A stretch of 64,000 nucleotides of DNA from DASRFA01 sp035651755 (GTDB lineage: Bacteria > Desulfobacterota > Binatia > UBA12015): NCBI GenBank assembly GCA_035651755.1, contig DASRFA010000056.1, forward strand, positions 496,001-560,000. Reading direction: 5' to 3'. Made by a program: the position numbers and the translations under genes. The stretch's first letter is position 1; each line of letters starts with the position of its first letter. The notes beneath the pieces are model-generated. The model searched no databases and was not told the origin of the DNA. It was given only the letters and a program-made list of their open reading frames with translations. Positions 37,529-45,870 of the stretch are shown in pieces.

Positions 37529-40500
37529 TCATCCGCGCGGAACGGTGCCCGGAAGCAGCATCGCCGTCATCGCGGCGAAGTCGGTGACGCCCTGCCCGCC
37601 CATCCACCGCTCGCCCACGGCGCGCAGCTCGTCTCCCGAGTCTCCGCCGATGGCGATGCCGCGGGCGATCCGCGCCGCCGCGCCATAGAGTCCCATCCCG
37701 GCCCCCTCGGACGCATCGGCGGCCGCGGCGAGCCACCGAGACGCTCCCTCCAGGTCGCCCTCCAGCCGGGCGAGGCCGGCACGGATCGAAGCTGCAAGCA
37801 TCGGCGCCGGCGGCAGCGACTCGCGCGCGAGGCGGCGGGCATCGCGCGCGGCGACCCGCAAAAGGTCCGCCCGCGATCGCTCCTTGCGATCGCGCGGTTC
37901 CCGAACGCGGCCCGGACCACGCGAGGCCGCGACCGCAAGCGCGGCGCGCGCGCGCAGGTGGAGGAGCTCGATGCGCGCGCTTCCGAGGGCGAGGAGCTGC
38001 GCCCTTCGCAGCGACGGCCAGGCGGCGACGATGCGATCGAGCGCCCGCTCTGGCTCGTCGAGGTAGAGGTCCGCCTGCATCGCGCCGACCAGATGGAGAA
38101 AGTGCTGCAGCAGGAAGCGCTCGCGCGGCCAGCGCAAGACTGCCTCGTCGTTGATCTGGCGTGCGTCGAGCGGCCGTCCCTCGGCGAGCCAGAGGAGATT
38201 CAGGATGCCCATGCGGAATCCCGAGGACGCGTAGACGTCGTCGCGCCTGTCGCCGTCCGCGATCGCATCGGGTAGCCGGCGCGCGAGCGATGCGAGCATC
38301 CCCTGATAGGCGAGGGCCGAGAGCTCGAAGGACTCGGCGGTCACGATCTCCCATGCGGCTCCGACGCAGCGAGCGCGCCACAACGCTACCGCCCGACCGC
38401 ACTCCTTGCTCGCCGTCCGCCATTCTCCGCCGAGGTACGCCGTCGCTCCGACCGACTGGTGGACCCAGCCGATGTCGTACGGCTCGCCGCCGAGCCGTGC
38501 CAGAGACTCGAGCGACTCCACCAGACGGCGGCTCCGTCGACCGAAGAACGGCCCGCCGAATGCGGCCTCGCGCGCGGCCTCGAGACCGAGCCCGCGAATC
38601 GTATAGGCGCGATCGCCGAGATCCATCGCCTTCAAGAGGCCGCGTACGCTGATCGCGTCGCCGAGGATCGGGTCCACCATCGTGAGGCTCGCCGCCGCCG
38701 ACCACAGGGACTCGAGCTCCAGGCGGTCCCGGCTCGACACGTTCGGCATCGCGACCGGCGTGACCCGGGTGCGGCGCAAGAGAAAGCGGCAGCGCTGCCA
38801 GACCGATGCCGCCATCGCGCCGCGCGGCGTCCGCGGCAGCGAGATGTCGATCTCCGCCAGGAACGATCGCAGCATGCGGAGCCCGCGCTCGATGGCCCCG
38901 CTGCGGACGAATTGCTCGCTCGCGCGGCGCAGGAGCGCGAGCCGGCGCTCGGCGTCTCGTTCGCGGTCGGCGATCTCCGCCGCCGCGCGCTCGAAGCTCT
39001 CCGCCGCTTCGATGCCGCGGCCCGTTCCCTGCAACGCCTCGCCGAGCTGCGATAGCACTCCGGGGCGGGCGTCCGCGGAGATTCCGAGGTCGAGCGCGGT
39101 GCGGTAGAGCGCAGCGGCGCGCGCGAACGCGAAGGCGGCGGACGCTCCATCGGCCGCGCGAAGCGCGTACTCGCGCGCGAGATCCCGCTCGCCGGCTCCG
39201 AGGAAATGCTCGAAGAGAGCGTGCGGGTCGGAGTCTGGCATCGCGCGTAGCGTTTCTGCGATCGAGCGGTGCCGGCTCCGGCGGGCGTCGGCGTCCAGGC
39301 ACTCGATCACCGACTCGCGGATCCGATCGTGGTAGACCTCGTAGGCCCGCTGGTCGGCCACCGTCGTTTCGCGGATGAGCGAGGCGTGCTCGAGGGCGGA
39401 GAGCAAAGGGCGTCCGACCTCGCCGACTGCCGCCGCCGCGAGCGCCGCGCCTCGGACGAGGGGCCAGCCCGCGACCGCGATCACCTCGAGCAGCGCCCGC
39501 TCGCGACTGCCCAGGGCAGCGAGTCGATCGGCCAGCACTTGATGGAGCCGCGGCGTCAGCGAGGTGGCCGCCGCGTCCCCGCCCGAGGACGCCAGAGCGC
39601 GAGCCAGCTCCCGAATGAAGAACGGAGATCCGTCGGCTTCCGCGGCGATCGCCGCTTGCGCCGACCTCGACGGCTCGCGGCCGAGGCGAGCGAGCGTCGC
39701 GGACGCGAGCTCGCGCGAGTCCGCGTCTCCGAGCGGCCCGACGTCCACCACCTCGGGAACGATCGCAAAGGCGGCGTCGAGACCTCCGTCGTCGGCGAGC
39801 AGCTCGGCGAGCCGCTCGCTATCCTCGCTGCGAAACGACAGCAGGAGGAAGAGGCCCGGTGGGTGCGGCGGCCTCATGACGTCGCGCAGGATCGACGCAC
39901 CGTCCCGGTCGGCCCACTGCACGTCGTCGATCCAGAGAAGTACGCGATGGCGCGCGCAAAGCCCGGTCAGCACGTCGCGCAACGCGGCGACCGCACGGCG
40001 CCGAAGTTCGAACGGTTCAGGAGGCTCGTCGCCCGGAGTGGCACCGCGAAATCCCGGTACGCGCTCCAGTACGGGGAAGAGTCGGGTCAGCGCGGAAGCG
40101 TGCTCCGGAACCAAGCTTCGCGACTCGTCGGCGGGCAGCGACAGCAGCGTGGTGCCGAGACCGTCGACCACCGCGTCGATGGCCTTGTACGGGACTGACT
40201 CGCGCGGGTGGCAGCGCCCGTGCAAGAAGAGCGTCGCCGGATCGCCGGCCAGGCCCGTTGCGAAGTACTTGACGAGCTCGGTCTTGCCGATGCCCGACGG
40301 ACCGCGGACGTGAACGATGACCGCTGATCCCGGGCGGACCTGCGCGTGCAATGCGCGCAGCCTGGCGAGCTCCGATTCCCGCCCGACGAAGATCCGTTTG
40401 CCGGCATCGGCCAGCGTCCATGCGGCCGCGCGCCGCAGCTCACGGCGCGCGTCGTGGGTCGCGTCGGACAGCCGCGCCAGAATCTCGGAGGAGCCTGGCC

Positions 40501-41344
40501 GATCGCGCGGATCGGCCGCGAGGAGCGCCGCGACGAGGCGGTCCACCGAATCCGGAATGCCGGTCGCGACCGCCCCGAGCCGAGGTGGGGACGCACCCTG
40601 CTTGTCGAGCCATGCGCCGCGAGCGCCCCCTTCGAATGGCAACCGCCCCGCGAACGCCTCGTACAGAACGACGCCGAAAGCGTACCAATCAGCCGCCGGA
40701 GCCGGTTCCTGACCCCACATCTGCTCGGGTGCCATGTAGGCGGGCGTTCCGACAAGCTCCGGCGATTCCGACGTCGCGCGGAAGTCGTCGAGGGCGAACG
40801 AAAGGCCGAAGTCGAGCAGGATCACCCGGTCGTCGGGAGCCACGAGGACGTTGTTCGGTTTGATGTCGCGGTGCACCTTCCCGGCCGCGTGCAGCGCAAT
40901 GATGCCGGATGCGAGCTGTCGCGCAGCGTCGAGAGCTGCATCGATGCCATTGGGTGCCGCGCGCCACCCCTCTCCCGATCGGAGCGCCGCGACGCGCTCG
41001 GTGAAGGGAACACCGTCGACGTACTCCATCGTGAAGAAGCATCGCCGCTCATCGACGAAGAGCTCGTAGAGCGCGACGAGGTTCGGATGCCCGATGCCGG
41101 CGAGCGATCGGAACTCCCTCTTTAGATCGTAGACCTGGGACGCCGTCAGCGTCGGCAACGTCTTGAGAGCGACCTCGAGCCCGGTCTCCTCGTCGCGGAC
41201 CCGGTAAACGACGCCCATCGAGCCGCGTCCGACGAACGCCGGTCGGTGGAACCGGTCCGTTCCCGAAAACGCCCCGCCTGCGTCTGCAGGGGCCGCCGCT
41301 CCGAAACGAGAGGCGGCGCGCGGGTCAGGCGGGTCGCGGTCCAT
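37529..41344 (-). CDS. Ser/Thr protein kinase fused to AAA ATPase and TPR region (PknK-like)
   Basis: A 1271-residue cytoplasmic signalling protein. Kinase domain about 31-295: Gly loop GRGSMGVVYRV, K61 (VALKTL), catalytic HRDIKPNN (158-165), DFG (178-180) and APE (205-207), all key residues present. Then an AAA_16-type ATPase: FVGRESELARL, Walker A GPSGIGKT (348-355), Walker B VLLWIDDVQWAD. Residues about 650-1271 are helical TPR-like repeats ending with the VTDFAAMTAMLLPG-type tail common in such proteins. It converges on the isoprenoid operon with only 37 bp between stops, and may sense or control it, which is inference. It lies 147 bp downstream of the ALDH gene on the same strand. Confidence 0.9.
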   Translation of the reverse strand: MDRDPPDPRAASRFGAAAPADAGGAFSGTDRFHRPAFVGRGSMGVVYRVRDEETGLEVALKTLPTLTASQVYDLKREFRSLAGIGHPNLVALYELFVDERRCFFTMEYVDGVPFTERVAALRSGEGWRAAPNGIDAALDAARQLASGIIALHAAGKVHRDIKPNNVLVAPDDRVILLDFGLSFALDDFRATSESPELVGTPAYMAPEQMWGQEPAPAADWYAFGVVLYEAFAGRLPFEGGARGAWLDKQGASPPRLGAVATGIPDSVDRLVAALLAADPRDRPGSSEILARLSDATHDARRELRRAAAWTLADAGKRIFVGRESELARLRALHAQVRPGSAVIVHVRGPSGIGKTELVKYFATGLAGDPATLFLHGRCHPRESVPYKAIDAVVDGLGTTLLSLPADESRSLVPEHASALTRLFPVLERVPGFRGATPGDEPPEPFELRRRAVAALRDVLTGLCARHRVLLWIDDVQWADRDGASILRDVMRPPHPPGLFLLLSFRSEDSERLAELLADDGGLDAAFAIVPEVVDVGPLGDADSRELASATLARLGREPSRSAQAAIAAEADGSPFFIRELARALASSGGDAAATSLTPRLHQVLADRLAALGSRERALLEVIAVAGWPLVRGAALAAAAVGEVGRPLLSALEHASLIRETTVADQRAYEVYHDRIRESVIECLDADARRSRHRSIAETLRAMPDSDPHALFEHFLGAGERDLAREYALRAADGASAAFAFARAAALYRTALDLGISADARPGVLSQLGEALQGTGRGIEAAESFERAAAEIADRERDAERRLALLRRASEQFVRSGAIERGLRMLRSFLAEIDISLPRTPRGAMAASVWQRCRFLLRRTRVTPVAMPNVSSRDRLELESLWSAAASLTMVDPILGDAISVRGLLKAMDLGDRAYTIRGLGLEAAREAAFGGPFFGRRSRRLVESLESLARLGGEPYDIGWVHQSVGATAYLGGEWRTASKECGRAVALWRARCVGAAWEIVTAESFELSALAYQGMLASLARRLPDAIADGDRRDDVYASSGFRMGILNLLWLAEGRPLDARQINDEAVLRWPRERFLLQHFLHLVGAMQADLYLDEPERALDRIVAAWPSLRRAQLLALGSARIELLHLRARAALAVAASRGPGRVREPRDRKERSRADLLRVAARDARRLARESLPPAPMLAASIRAGLARLEGDLEGASRWLAAAADASEGAGMGLYGAAARIARGIAIGGDSGDELRAVGERWMGGQGVTDFAAMTAMLLPGTVPRG

Positions 41345-41491
41345 CGGTCAGTGGCATCAGGGGACGCCGCGTGCCCGTTCGCTCGGGCGGAGGATCGCAG
41401 TCGCGGTATGCCGGGACACAAGAGAAGCTCGACCCCCGGGCGCGGACATCACGCGGGCGCGGCTTCGCGGCGTGCCCTTGCTGCTCGCGCA

Positions 41492-43009
41492 CTACGCGAA
41501 CAGGTCCATGGTGAAGTCGTTCAAATCGACGGACACGCTCTTCATGCGCGTCAGGTAGTTGACCATCCCGACGCCGTTCTCGCGGCCGTAGCCGGAGAGC
41601 TTGTAGCCGCCGAACGGGCAGCTCGTCTCGATGCGGTGGTAGCAGTTGATCCACACCGAGCCGGCCTTCAGGCGCCGGGCGAGCTTGTGCGCGCGCTTGA
41701 TGTCGTTCGTCTGGATGCCCGCGGCGAGGCCGTAGACGATGTCGTTCGCCTGCCGCAGGACGTCCTCCTCGTCGGAGAACTTCATCACGCACGCGACCGG
41801 CCCGAAGATCTCCTCCTGCGCGACCCGCATCTTGTTGTGGACGTCGACGAAGACGGTCGGGAGAAAGTAGTGGCCGCGCGCGAGCTTCGGGTCGTCGGGC
41901 GGGCCGCCGCCGCAGAGGACGCGCGCTCCCTCCTGCTTTCCGATCTCGACGTAGCGCTTGACCCGGTCGAGCTGCTCCTCGGACACCAGCGGGCCGAGCT
42001 GCGTCGACGGGTCCAGCGGATCGCCGACGCGGATCGCCTTCGCGCGCGCGACCATCTTCTCCACGAACGAGTCGTAGATCCGCTCGTGCACGAAGATCCG
42101 CGATCCCGACGTGCAGACCTGGCCGCAGTTCGTGTAGATGCCGAAGATCGCGTTCGCGACGGCGCGGTCGACGTCGACGTCGTCGAAGACGATGTGCGGC
42201 GACTTGCCGCCGAGCTCGAGCGTCACGACCTTCAGGTTCACGATCGCGTTGCGGGCGACTTCCTGGCCGGTCGCCGTCTCGCCCGTGAAGGCGATCTTGT
42301 CGACGTCGGGATGCGCGGCGAGCGCGGCACCCGCCGTCGGACCGAAGCCGGGCACGACGTTGAAGAGCCCGTCGGGGGCCCCCGCTTCGGTGAAGATGCG
42401 GGCGAGCTCGAGCGCGGTCATGGGCGTGAGCTCCGCCGGCTTCAGCACGACCGCATTGCCGCACGCGATCGCCGGCGCGGTCTTCCACGCCGCCATGATG
42501 AGCGGTCCGTTCCACGGCGTGATGCCGCCGACCACGCCGAGCGGCTCGCGCAGGACGTAGTTCAGCGACTCCCCCGGCAGCATCGACGGATTCACCTCGC
42601 CCTGGATCTTCGTCGCCATGCCGGCCCAGTACTCGAAGACCTCGACCGCCTGCATCGCGGTGCCGGTCGTCCAGAGCATGGGCCCGCCCATGTCGAGCGT
42701 CTCGAGGTGGGCGAGCTCCTGCATGCGCTCCTGGATCTTCTGCGCGACGCGAAGGAGCAGCCGGCCGCGCTCCGCGACCGGCATCGCCGACCAGACGTTC
42801 TCGTAGCAGGCGCGCGCCGCGACGGCGGCCTTGTCGACGTCCGGCTTGTCGCCCTCGGCCACCACCGCGACCAGCTCGCCGGTCGCGGGATTGCGCGACT
42901 CGAACGTCTTGCCCGATTCCGCCGGTACGAACTTCCCGTTGATGAACGCGTCGTAACGGCGAACGTCGGCGGCCTCGGTCGCCGCCGCGACACCCGCGGC
43001 TGTCGCCAT
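41492..43009 (-). CDS. Aldehyde dehydrogenase family protein
   Basis: A 505-residue NAD(P)-dependent aldehyde dehydrogenase. Catalytic C299 (NCGQVCTSGS) and general base E265 (LELGGKSP), K190 (LKPAELTP) and the GITPWNGPL cofactor region are present, and the length is typical. Close to betaine-aldehyde/broad-range dehydrogenases; the substrate is open. A strong AAAGGAG ribosome-binding site precedes the ATG at 43009, which fixes the start against a longer in-frame extension. Divergent from the amidohydrolase gene, 223 bp apart. Confidence 0.93.
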   Translation of the reverse strand: MATAAGVAAATEAADVRRYDAFINGKFVPAESGKTFESRNPATGELVAVVAEGDKPDVDKAAVAARACYENVWSAMPVAERGRLLLRVAQKIQERMQELAHLETLDMGGPMLWTTGTAMQAVEVFEYWAGMATKIQGEVNPSMLPGESLNYVLREPLGVVGGITPWNGPLIMAAWKTAPAIACGNAVVLKPAELTPMTALELARIFTEAGAPDGLFNVVPGFGPTAGAALAAHPDVDKIAFTGETATGQEVARNAIVNLKVVTLELGGKSPHIVFDDVDVDRAVANAIFGIYTNCGQVCTSGSRIFVHERIYDSFVEKMVARAKAIRVGDPLDPSTQLGPLVSEEQLDRVKRYVEIGKQEGARVLCGGGPPDDPKLARGHYFLPTVFVDVHNKMRVAQEEIFGPVACVMKFSDEEDVLRQANDIVYGLAAGIQTNDIKRAHKLARRLKAGSVWINCYHRIETSCPFGGYKLSGYGRENGVGMVNYLTRMKSVSVDLNDFTMDLFA

Positions 43010-43170
43010 GGTGATCTCCTTTGTCGTGGCCCGATGCACGGGCTCGCGGGCGGCGTGGATGCCGGCGCGCGGCCGTGCGCCAGAGACCTCGAAGGTATCA
43101 GGCGCGCTCTCCGTGCGGCAACGGCACGGTGCGTTGCCCGGTCGCGGAGCACGGAGCGGACGGGGGGTGC

Positions 43171-43198
43171 TTGAACGACGCGCGCGTGCACTGATAGC
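43171..43198 (+). promoter_or_regulatory. Predicted promoter TTGAAC-N16-GATAGC
   Basis: TTGAAC (43171-43176) and GATAGC (43193-43198), 16-bp spacing, in the divergent gap. Transcription should start near 43205. A GGGGGAGG ribosome-binding site precedes ATG 43233. The -10 octamer CTGATAGC equals that at 21506-21513. Confidence 0.5.
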
Positions 43199-43232
43199 CC
43201 CGAAGGACGGCCCGAAATCGGGGGAGGACGCC

Positions 43233-44318
43233 ATGGCGACGGACGAGCGCATCTTCTCGTGTGACGATCACATCGACCTGTGGGCGCTGCCCCCCGATCT
43301 CTGGCAGGCGCGCGTTCCGGCGCGCGCGCGCGAGGGCGCGCCGCGCGTCGTCAAGACGCCGCAGCAGGACGTCTGGATGGCGGGCGACGTGATGCTCGGC
43401 GCGAGCCGGCTCACGCGCCCCGAGTACAGCGCGATTGCGCGCGCCGGCATCACGGACGACGGGTTCCGCGCGAGCAACCCGGAGCTCCGCCTGAAGGACA
43501 TGGACCTCGACGGCGTGTGGGCGTCGGTGATCTACGGCCCGTCGCTCCTCGGGCTCCAGATCCCCGACCTCGAGCTCAAGGCGGAGTGCCTGCGCGCGTA
43601 CAACGACTGGGCCGCCGAGTTCAACGGCGTCAAGCCCGATCGCCTGTGCGTCCTACCGGTGATCCCGGCGCACGACCCCGATGCGGCGGTCGCAGAGCTC
43701 GAGCGCGTCGCGAAGCTCGGGCATCGCGGCGCGATCTTCTACTGCTTCGAGACCCGCGTGAGCGATCCCAAGTGGGAGCCGCTCTGGGCAGCGTGCGCCG
43801 ATCACGAGCTGCCGCTCAGCTTCCACATCGGCGGCGGAACGTCGCTCATCCAGCTCGACGCGCAGAGCTGGCAGCTCGCGGCGTGGTCGGCGGTGACGCC
43901 GATGCAGATGGACGAGCCGCTCGCCGCGATGATCTTCTCGGGCGCCCTCGAGCGCCACCCCAAGATGCGCCTGGTGCTCGCCGAGGCGGGGATCGGCTGG
44001 GTGCCGTACCTCGTCGAGCGCATGGACGCGTGCTCGGGCAAGCACACGCGCGCCGCGCAGGACTACAAGATCCAGAAGCGGCCGAGCGAGATCTTCCGCG
44101 ACCAGGTGCTCGTGACCTTCGAGGAGGAGCCGCTCGGGCCGAAGCTCATCCCGCTCATCGGAGCCGACAACGTGATGTGGGCGTCCGACTATCCGCATCC
44201 GGACAGCCCGTTCCCGCACTCCCGCAAGGCGATCGAGGAAGCATTCGCGGGCCTGGGCGACGACATCCGCCGCAAGGCGACCGGCCAGAACTGCGCGCGC
44301 CTATATCATCTGGCCTGA
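43233..44318 (+). CDS. Amidohydrolase family 2 (TIM-barrel metal-dependent hydrolase/decarboxylase)
   Basis: A 361-residue amidohydrolase_2 protein. N-terminal CDDHIDLW holds the metal-ligand region (HxD rather than the common HxH), followed by CLRAYNDWAAEFNGVKPDRL, LPLSFHIGGGTS, the long FSGALERHPKMRLVLAEAG motif and the C-terminal metal Asp in MWASDYPHPDSPFPHS. Such enzymes hydrolyse or decarboxylate aromatic and other cyclic acids. It diverges from the ALDH gene, suggesting a shared catabolic function and shared control region. Confidence 0.88.
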   Translation: MATDERIFSCDDHIDLWALPPDLWQARVPARAREGAPRVVKTPQQDVWMAGDVMLGASRLTRPEYSAIARAGITDDGFRASNPELRLKDMDLDGVWASVIYGPSLLGLQIPDLELKAECLRAYNDWAAEFNGVKPDRLCVLPVIPAHDPDAAVAELERVAKLGHRGAIFYCFETRVSDPKWEPLWAACADHELPLSFHIGGGTSLIQLDAQSWQLAAWSAVTPMQMDEPLAAMIFSGALERHPKMRLVLAEAGIGWVPYLVERMDACSGKHTRAAQDYKIQKRPSEIFRDQVLVTFEEEPLGPKLIPLIGADNVMWASDYPHPDSPFPHSRKAIEEAFAGLGDDIRRKATGQNCARLYHLA

Positions 44319-44333
44319 ACGGGCGACGCCGGG

Positions 44334-44705
44334 TCACGTTCGAACCGCGCTGGCGATCGCTCCCATGTAGCGGAGATGGACCAGCAGCAGCGCGTAGTAG
44401 ACCAGGAACGCGACGAAGATCGCGATCACCGCGATCGGCCGGTGGCGGCGGTTCCACAGGAGGAACGACCCGAGCCCGACGAGCGCGAGCTTGGTCGCCA
44501 CGAACTGGATCGGGTGCCGCACGACCAGGTGGTCGAGCAGCGGGTTCGCCTCGTGCGCGAGGCCGAAGTGCACCCAGAAGAGCGTGAACACGGCGTCGAG
44601 CAGGTTCAGCACCAGGACGGCGCGAACGATTCCCTCGAGCCAGCCGTAGTGAGCCGGGGTTCCGACGTGCGGGGAAATCGGGCGCCCAGCTTCGCTGCCG
44701 ACCAT
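44334..44705 (-). CDS. Small membrane protein, DUF5658-like
   Basis: A 123-residue inner-membrane protein with about three hydrophobic helices (VRAVLVLNLLDAVFTLFWVH; QFVATKLALVGLGSFLLWN; IAVIAIFVAFLVYYALLLVH). The pattern LLDAVFT...G.A.EANPLLD is typical of the DUF5658/DUF5668-like small proteins of unknown function. AAAGGGG ribosome-binding site before the ATG. It converges with the amidohydrolase gene, 15 bp apart. Confidence 0.65.
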   Translation of the reverse strand: MVGSEAGRPISPHVGTPAHYGWLEGIVRAVLVLNLLDAVFTLFWVHFGLAHEANPLLDHLVVRHPIQFVATKLALVGLGSFLLWNRRHRPIAVIAIFVAFLVYYALLLVHLRYMGAIASAVRT

Positions 44706-44776
44706 CGCAACCCCTTTGTCGGCAGACCGGGCGTTTTTCTCCAGGGATTGGCGACGAATTCGACCGCGCCAACCGC

Positions 44777-45694
44777 TCATGCGGCGGCGGTCTTCCCTCC
44801 GAGGAGCGCGATCACCTCGCCCGTGATGTAGCTCGAGTCGGCGTCCGAGGCGAGAAAGACGTACGCCGGCGCGATCTCCTCCGGCTGCGCCGGGCGTTCC
44901 ATCGGCACCTGCTTCCCGAACTCGGCGACCCGCTCGGGCGGCTGGCCGGCGTCGGCCGGGTTGAGCGGCGTCCAGACCGGCCCGGGCGCGACCGCGTTCA
45001 CGCGGATGCCCTTCTCGAGCACGCTCTGCGCGAGCGCCTTCGTGAACGCGTTGATGGCGCCCTTCGTCGCCGAGTAGTCGGGGAGGAGCTTGCTGCCCAT
45101 GAGGCCGGTCTCCGAGCTCGTCGCGATGATCGCCGAGCCGGGCTTGAGATGCGGAAGCGCCGCCTTCGCGAGCCGGAAGTACGCGTAGACGTTCGTCCGG
45201 AACGTCCGGTCCCACTCCTCGTCGGTGACCTCTTCCAGGCTCTGCTTGCGGGTCTGGTGCGCGGCGTTGCTGACCAGGACGTCGAGATGGCCGAGCTCCG
45301 CGACCGTGCGCTCCACGATGTCGCGGCAGACCGCGGCGTCGGTGAGATCGCCGGGCAGGAGGAGACACCTTCGCCCTTCGCGCTCGACCGCCGCTCGCGT
45401 CTCCTCGGCGTCGCTCTGCTCGACCGGCAGATAGCTGATCGCGACGTCCGCGCCTTCGCGCGCGTAGAGGACGGCGACCGCGCGCCCGATCCCGGAATCG
45501 CCGCCGGTCACGAGCGCCACCTTGCCGGCGAGCTTGCCCGCGGCGCGGTAGCGCGGCGCCTCGTAGCGCGGGCGCGGCTCGAGCTCTGACTCGAGCCCGG
45601 GCTCGTCGAGATGCTGCTCCGGGAACGGCGGCTTGGGCTCTTCCTGCATCTGCGGGCGGGCCGCCGACGCGGCCTCGCGTGCCGGGTTTGTCAT
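44777..45694 (-). CDS. SDR oxidoreductase, YhdF/YghA-like (glucose dehydrogenase type)
   Basis: A 305-residue SDR with the 45-50 residue N-terminal extension typical of the YhdF/YghA/GsiB-associated group (KPPFPEQHLDEPGLESEL). Visible: TGGDSGIGRAVAVLYAREGA, a SNAAH motif in place of NNAG, the catalytic region SSETG and Y-x3-K (YSATKGA), and a C-terminus LLGGKTAAA where relatives have V-x-GG. Probably an NAD(P)-dependent stress-related reductase. GGAGGAAG ribosome-binding site before the ATG. Confidence 0.88.
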   Translation of the reverse strand: MTNPAREAASAARPQMQEEPKPPFPEQHLDEPGLESELEPRPRYEAPRYRAAGKLAGKVALVTGGDSGIGRAVAVLYAREGADVAISYLPVEQSDAEETRAAVEREGRRCLLLPGDLTDAAVCRDIVERTVAELGHLDVLVSNAAHQTRKQSLEEVTDEEWDRTFRTNVYAYFRLAKAALPHLKPGSAIIATSSETGLMGSKLLPDYSATKGAINAFTKALAQSVLEKGIRVNAVAPGPVWTPLNPADAGQPPERVAEFGKQVPMERPAQPEEIAPAYVFLASDADSSYITGEVIALLGGKTAAA

Positions 45695-45870
45695 TTCTTC
45701 CTCCGTCGTGCGGCGGTTGTTGCGCGATCGCCGAGGGCGCGGCGAGCGCGAAGCGCGTTCCCGCGTGCGCCGGCCTTCGCCGCCGCGTGGTCGCGATCCC
45801 CCGCTTCGAGGATGCAACGCCTGCGCCATCGCGAAGCGCATGCGACGGCGCGCGCGCCCGCGGCGCGCGG